Source: Thalassotalea_A litorea
Lineage (GTDB): Bacteria > Pseudomonadota > Gammaproteobacteria > Enterobacterales > Alteromonadaceae
DNA: 64,000 nucleotides
Direction: 5' to 3'
NCBI RefSeq assembly: GCF_043642205.1
Contig: NZ_JBHZSG010000006.1
Location: 113,649-177,648, forward strand
The notes beneath the pieces are model-generated. The model was not told the origin of the DNA and ran no database searches. It was given only the letters and a program-made list of their open reading frames with translations. Of the stretch, positions 60,455 to 64,000 are shown one piece after another. The stretch's first letter is position 1; each line of letters opens with the position of its first letter. The position numbers and the translations under genes were made by a program.

Positions 60455-62623
60455 ATGTTATATCAAGGCGACAGCCTAACTGCCCAGTTACTCGACGATG
60501 GTATCGTTGAGTTGCAATTCAATGCCAAAGGTTCAGTAAATGTTCTTAATCTGGCAACGTTACAAGAATACAAGCAAGCCATTGAAGCTATCGCTGCCAG
60601 CAGTGAAGCCAAAGGTGTTGTCGTAACCTCTGCAAAATCCTCATTTATTGCCGGTGCTGATATTACGGAATTTACGGAAATGTTTAAAACGCCAGACGAT
60701 GAAATCGCCGGTGTGTTTAAAAGCAGTAGTGATATTTTTGATCAGTTTGAAGATTTGCAAGTGCCCACTGTTGCGGCCATTACAGGCTTTGCGTTAGGCG
60801 GAGGATGCGAGACGGCATTGGTGTGTGATTATCGTATTGCCGATACTACCGCACGCATTGGTTTGCCTGAAGTTAAATTGGGTTTAATGCCTGGCTTTGG
60901 TGGTACGGTGCGTTTACCGAGAATTATCGGTGTAGATAATGCGCTGGAATGGATGACAACAGGTAAGCCCTATAAAGCTCAGGAAGCTCTGTCATTTAAC
61001 GCCATTGATGCTGTTTCAGCGCCAGAAGACCTGCGCGACTCGGCAATCAAAATGTTAAAGCAAGCCATAGCGGGCTCATTGGACTGGAAAGCCAAACGTC
61101 AGGAAAAACTTGAGTCAGTTAAGCTTTCTGAAATAGAACACATTATGAGTTTCAATACGGCTAAAGGTATGGTTGCCGCTAAAGCGGGTAAGCATTATCC
61201 AGCACCAATGGCCATGGTGAAATTATTGGAGAAATCCGTTCTTCTTGACAGAACTCAAGCCATGCTAATGGAAAACCAGGCATTTGGTTTGTTGGCTAAA
61301 ACCGATGCTGCTGCCGCTCAGGTTGGTTTGTTTTTATCGGACCAGGTGGTCAAAGGCAAAGCTAAAAAAGCCGCAAAATCTGTGACTAACCAAGTTCAAC
61401 GAGCTGCCGTATTAGGTGCGGGTATCATGGGGGGCGGTATCGCCTATCAATCGGCTTACAAAGGTACGCCGATTGTGATGAAGGATATCAATAATAAAGC
61501 ACTTGATTTAGGTTTAAGCACGGCTGCCGATATTCTAGGTAAGCAGGTTGAACGTGGTCGTCTGAATGCGAAGAAAATGGCCTCGGTGTTGAACAATATT
61601 ACGCCGAGCCTTAATTATGACAGCATTAAAGATACGGATATCGTCGTCGAAGCGGTTGTAGAAAACCCCAATGTAAAAGCGGCGGTGTTAAAAGAAGTGC
61701 AAGGTGTGGTTTCCGATAGTGCAATAATCACCTCGAATACGTCAACCATCTCCATCGATTTACTGGCCAAAAGTATGAGTAAGCCAGAACGTTTTTGCGG
61801 CATGCACTTCTTTAACCCGGTGCACAAAATGCCACTTGTTGAAGTTATCCGTGGTAAAGATACCAGTGACGAAACCATAGCAAGTGTGGTTGCTTATGCT
61901 GCGAGCATGGGGAAATCACCTATCGTCGTCAACGATTGTCCGGGTTTTTATATTAACCGTGTTCTGTTCCCCTATCTGGCAGGTTTCAGCCAATTGGTCT
62001 TAGATGGTGCTGACATTGCAACCGTCGACAAAGTGATGGAAAAAGAGTTTGGCTGGCCTATGGGACCTGCTTATCTACTTGATGTCGTTGGCTTGGATAC
62101 GGCCAATCATTGTACACATGTGATGGCCGATGGTTTTCCAACTCGTATGGCACAAATTGAAAATGATCCCATCTCGTTGCTTGTAAACGATAGCCGTTAT
62201 GGTCAGAAAAATGGTGTTGGATTCTACGAATACTCTAAAGACAAACGAGGACGTCCGCAAAAGGTACTCAGTCAGGATAGTTTGAACATGCTGGCGGCGG
62301 TATCAAAGCAAGGCGTTGAATTTGGTAAAGATGAAATTATCGCACGCCTGATGATCCCGATGGTTAATGAAACGATTCGTTGTTTAGAAGAAGGAATTGT
62401 TGCAAGTGCCGCAGAAGCGGATATGGGGATGATTTATGGTCTTGGTTTCCCACCATTTAGAGGTGGTCCAATTCGTTATCTTGAAACCCTGGGTTTGAAT
62501 GAGTTTATCGCAATGGCTGATCAATACGCCCACTTAGGTGAATACTATCAGGTCACTGATGGATTACGCGAAATGGCCGCATCAGGTAAGTCGTATTTTT
62601 CAACGGATGTTAAAAAAGGTTAA
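60455..62623 (+). CDS. fadB: Fatty acid oxidation complex subunit alpha
   Basis: A 722-residue multifunctional enzyme of aerobic beta-oxidation. The N-terminal enoyl-CoA hydratase/isomerase domain (1-190; FIAGADITEF, GFALGGGCETALVCDYRIA with the two catalytic glutamates in GGGCE and LPEVKLG) is followed by the 3-hydroxyacyl-CoA dehydrogenase domain (about 315-715; VLGAGIMGGGIAYQSA, CGMHFFNPVHKMPLVEVIRG). Length and order match FadB of the FadBA complex. AAGGAGTTTCGGC gives a strong ribosome binding site. fadA follows 13 bp downstream. No FadR- or PsrA-type operator was recognised upstream; a degenerate MITE-like repeat lies there instead. Confidence 0.96.
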   Translation: MLYQGDSLTAQLLDDGIVELQFNAKGSVNVLNLATLQEYKQAIEAIAASSEAKGVVVTSAKSSFIAGADITEFTEMFKTPDDEIAGVFKSSSDIFDQFEDLQVPTVAAITGFALGGGCETALVCDYRIADTTARIGLPEVKLGLMPGFGGTVRLPRIIGVDNALEWMTTGKPYKAQEALSFNAIDAVSAPEDLRDSAIKMLKQAIAGSLDWKAKRQEKLESVKLSEIEHIMSFNTAKGMVAAKAGKHYPAPMAMVKLLEKSVLLDRTQAMLMENQAFGLLAKTDAAAAQVGLFLSDQVVKGKAKKAAKSVTNQVQRAAVLGAGIMGGGIAYQSAYKGTPIVMKDINNKALDLGLSTAADILGKQVERGRLNAKKMASVLNNITPSLNYDSIKDTDIVVEAVVENPNVKAAVLKEVQGVVSDSAIITSNTSTISIDLLAKSMSKPERFCGMHFFNPVHKMPLVEVIRGKDTSDETIASVVAYAASMGKSPIVVNDCPGFYINRVLFPYLAGFSQLVLDGADIATVDKVMEKEFGWPMGPAYLLDVVGLDTANHCTHVMADGFPTRMAQIENDPISLLVNDSRYGQKNGVGFYEYSKDKRGRPQKVLSQDSLNMLAAVSKQGVEFGKDEIIARLMIPMVNETIRCLEEGIVASAAEADMGMIYGLGFPPFRGGPIRYLETLGLNEFIAMADQYAHLGEYYQVTDGLREMAASGKSYFSTDVKKG

Positions 62624-62636
62624 GGGAGCACAAATT

Positions 62637-63803
62637 ATGATGAATGAAGTAGTAATTGTTGATTGCGTACGTTCACCTATGGGTCGCTCCAAAGGTGGTG
62701 TGTTCAGAAACGTGCGCGCCGAAGAGTTATCCGCGCAGCTAATGCGCTCGCTGTTAATTCGTAATCCAGCATTAGATCCGGCAGATATCGAAGATGTTAT
62801 CTGGGGCTGTGTAAAACAAACAAAAGAACAGGGTTTTAATATAGCTCGCAATGCTGCTCTGATGGCAGGCATCCCTAAACAAGTGGCTGGTGTCACTATT
62901 AACCGGTTATGTGGTTCTTCGATGCAGGCGCTGCATGATGCGTCTACCAGCATTATGGCTGGTATTGGTGACGTTTACCTAATCGGTGGTGTCGAGCATA
63001 TGGGCCATGTGCCCATGATGTATGACATCGATTTCGCACCAGCGATGGCCAAATATATGGCCAAGGCAGCGGGCAATATGGGACTTACGGCGGAACTATT
63101 AGGTCGCCAACACGGGATTACACGTGCAATGCAAGATGAATTTGCCGCACGTTCTCATCAGCGTGCTCATGCCGCGCACCTTGAAGGTCGCTGGGCCAAT
63201 GAGATTGTGCCGATTGCTGGCCACGATCAACAAGGCGCATTAACCATGGTCGATTTTGATGAAGTTGTACGCCCTGAATGCACCGTTGAAAGTTTATCTG
63301 GCTTGCGACCGGTGTTTGATCCGGTAAATGGCACGGTGACAGCCGGTACGTCATCGGCTATCTCTGATGGCGCAAGTGCCATGCTGGTGATGTCAGCGGC
63401 CAAAGCAAAGCAACTTGGCTTAACCCCTCGCGTTAAAATACGTGGCATGGGTGTTGCGGGTTGTGATCCTGCGACTATGGGCTTTGGTCCTGTACCAGCG
63501 ACCAAGAAAGCATTAAAACGTGCTGGCCTATCTATTGCGGATATTGAACTGGCGGAATTTAATGAGGCTTTTTCAGCCCAGGCACTATCCTGTATTAAGT
63601 CATTAGGCATGCTTGACCAGTTAGATGATAAAATTAACCTAAATGGTGGGGCCATTGCCCTAGGCCATCCCTTAGGTTGCTCAGGTTCACGCATTTCTGG
63701 AACCTTGATCAATTTAATGGAGTCTAACGATGTAAATATTGGCCTGGCAACGATGTGCATTGGTTTAGGTCAGGGAATCGCGACGGTCTTTGAACGCGTC
63801 TAA
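62637..63803 (+). CDS. fadA: 3-ketoacyl-CoA thiolase (acetyl-CoA C-acyltransferase)
   Basis: A 388-residue thiolase completing the FadBA complex; it cleaves 3-ketoacyl-CoA to acetyl-CoA and a shortened acyl-CoA. The start at 62637 follows TTAAGGGAGCACAAATT, a strong ribosome binding site; the longer frame to 62538 overlaps fadB and is spurious. Catalytic residues: the nucleophilic cysteine in INRLCGSSMQALHDA (about residue 92), His in NGGAIALGHPLGCSGSR and the second cysteine in LATMCIGLGQG. Length equals E. coli FadA (387). A small CATTCAG/CTGAATG hairpin follows the stop. Confidence 0.96.
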   Translation: MMNEVVIVDCVRSPMGRSKGGVFRNVRAEELSAQLMRSLLIRNPALDPADIEDVIWGCVKQTKEQGFNIARNAALMAGIPKQVAGVTINRLCGSSMQALHDASTSIMAGIGDVYLIGGVEHMGHVPMMYDIDFAPAMAKYMAKAAGNMGLTAELLGRQHGITRAMQDEFAARSHQRAHAAHLEGRWANEIVPIAGHDQQGALTMVDFDEVVRPECTVESLSGLRPVFDPVNGTVTAGTSSAISDGASAMLVMSAAKAKQLGLTPRVKIRGMGVAGCDPATMGFGPVPATKKALKRAGLSIADIELAEFNEAFSAQALSCIKSLGMLDQLDDKINLNGGAIALGHPLGCSGSRISGTLINLMESNDVNIGLATMCIGLGQGIATVFERV

Positions 63804-63862
63804 GTGATGCAGTTCGAATGCTGCTAAGATAAAAAAGCCAGCGTTAGCTTAACACCATTCAG

Positions 63863-64000
63863 TTAAGAGCCTCTTTTCTGAATGGGGTAGCGGGTTTTAT
63901 TGATACGAACGGTCCTTTTCTTGGGCCGTTTTCTTTTTTCGGGCAAGATAAACTTCTTAACGTTTTCTCGCATGGCCCTTAATTTTTTAGGGATACTTCC
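63863..64000 (-). CDS. C-terminal fragment of a basic protein, possibly an IS4-type transposase
   Basis: On the minus strand a frame is open from the window edge (64000) to a TAA at 63863-63865, giving the last 45 residues of a gene that begins beyond the window. The sequence is very rich in Lys and Arg (LRAMRENVKKFILPEKRKRPKKRTVRINKTRYPIQKRGS). The KxRPxxRTVRI...YPI layout recalls the C-terminal ends of IS4-family transposases in Alteromonadales; this is recall, not a search. A hairpin with T-run on the plus strand (AACGGTCC/GGGCCGTT, 63908-63930) lies inside the frame. Confidence in coding is moderate, in the family lower. Confidence 0.45.
   Translation of the reverse strand, partial: GSIPKKLRAMRENVKKFILPEKRKRPKKRTVRINKTRYPIQKRGS

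Noticed and set aside
62538..62636. Upstream start for FadA overlapping fadB
   Set aside because: The extension overlaps the conserved end of fadB in another frame; the start at 62637 has a strong ribosome binding site and normal length.
63908..63940. Rho-independent terminator for fadBA
   Set aside because: The hairpin and T-run look convincing but lie inside the open basic frame of the minus strand, so the T-run may simply be lysine codons read on the other strand; left unannotated as a terminator.

Overview
The window reads as a chromosomal segment of a marine gammaproteobacterium, most likely Alteromonadales (Colwellia/Thalassotalea or a close relative). This is inference from gene content: YcgB, Zur, EfpL, DusA and FadBA are all of gammaproteobacterial type. 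Several energy-coupling genes could use Na+ (an Mrp-type antiporter, a membrane pyrophosphatase with the K+-dependent signature, a solute:sodium symporter). Short mobile-element-like repeats end in ATACCAAT. No rRNA, tRNA or CRISPR array was seen.

Layout. 1-4.9 kb: housekeeping (ycgB/SpoVR cut by the left edge, dnaB, alr, a small conserved gene, zur). 5.2-6.5 kb: an exported amidohydrolase-fold protein that has lost its metal ligands. 6.6-14.4 kb: a PAS-AraC regulator facing a seven-gene operon (Gfo/Idh/MocA oxidoreductase, two TIM-barrel isomerase/epimerase-type proteins, an MFS carrier, a Tat-exported gluconate-2-dehydrogenase-type small subunit with its GMC flavoprotein partner), probably an oxidative sugar or cyclitol pathway split between periplasm and cytoplasm. 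Between the two lies a 21-bp-phased direct repeat that looks like the AraC operator. 14.4-17.7 kb: rimK, aspartoacylase-like, RimB-like protease and mscS in one operon, with a divergent LysR gene and an operator-like palindrome. 18.7-24.3 kb: zntB, then MFS, cytochrome c and beta-propeller genes. 24.3-26.3 kb: an orphan membrane protein, an orphan arsH with a cysteine-rich tail, and a 53-residue small ORF.

26.6-32.3 kb: dusA, a dense field of perfect hairpins, then a sigma-54-type promoter driving a phage-shock operon (exported small protein, pspA, a 33-residue membrane peptide, pspC, a membrane protein), followed by a copper chaperone and a DUF2333 protein. 32.6-38.4 kb: a beta-glucan/cellobiose locus (SSF symporter, lipoprotein GH3 beta-glucosidase, convergent GH5 endoglucanase) with a LacI-type operator-like site. 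38.7-41.1 kb: efpL, a decayed SLC13 permease remnant, a tandem universal stress protein. 41.3-48.8 kb: a nine-gene Mrp-like operon with three NuoL/M/N-type subunits and a fused MrpA-tail/MrpB subunit, an unusual architecture.

48.8-52.1 kb is the most accessory-looking part: a 285-bp MITE-like element with perfect 16-bp inverted ends, three unrecognised genes and an IS30-family element with a 2-bp target duplication. It is followed by cysJIH (assimilatory sulfite/PAPS reduction), a membrane pyrophosphatase divergent from soluble ppa, fadBA, and at the right edge the C-terminal 45 codons of a basic, transposase-like protein on the minus strand.

Best leads: the oxidative sugar operon with its phased AraC site, the amidohydrolase pseudoenzyme, the non-canonical Mrp operon, the hairpin field before the psp operon, and the SLC13 pseudogene. 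All functions are read from sequence by eye; no database search was run.
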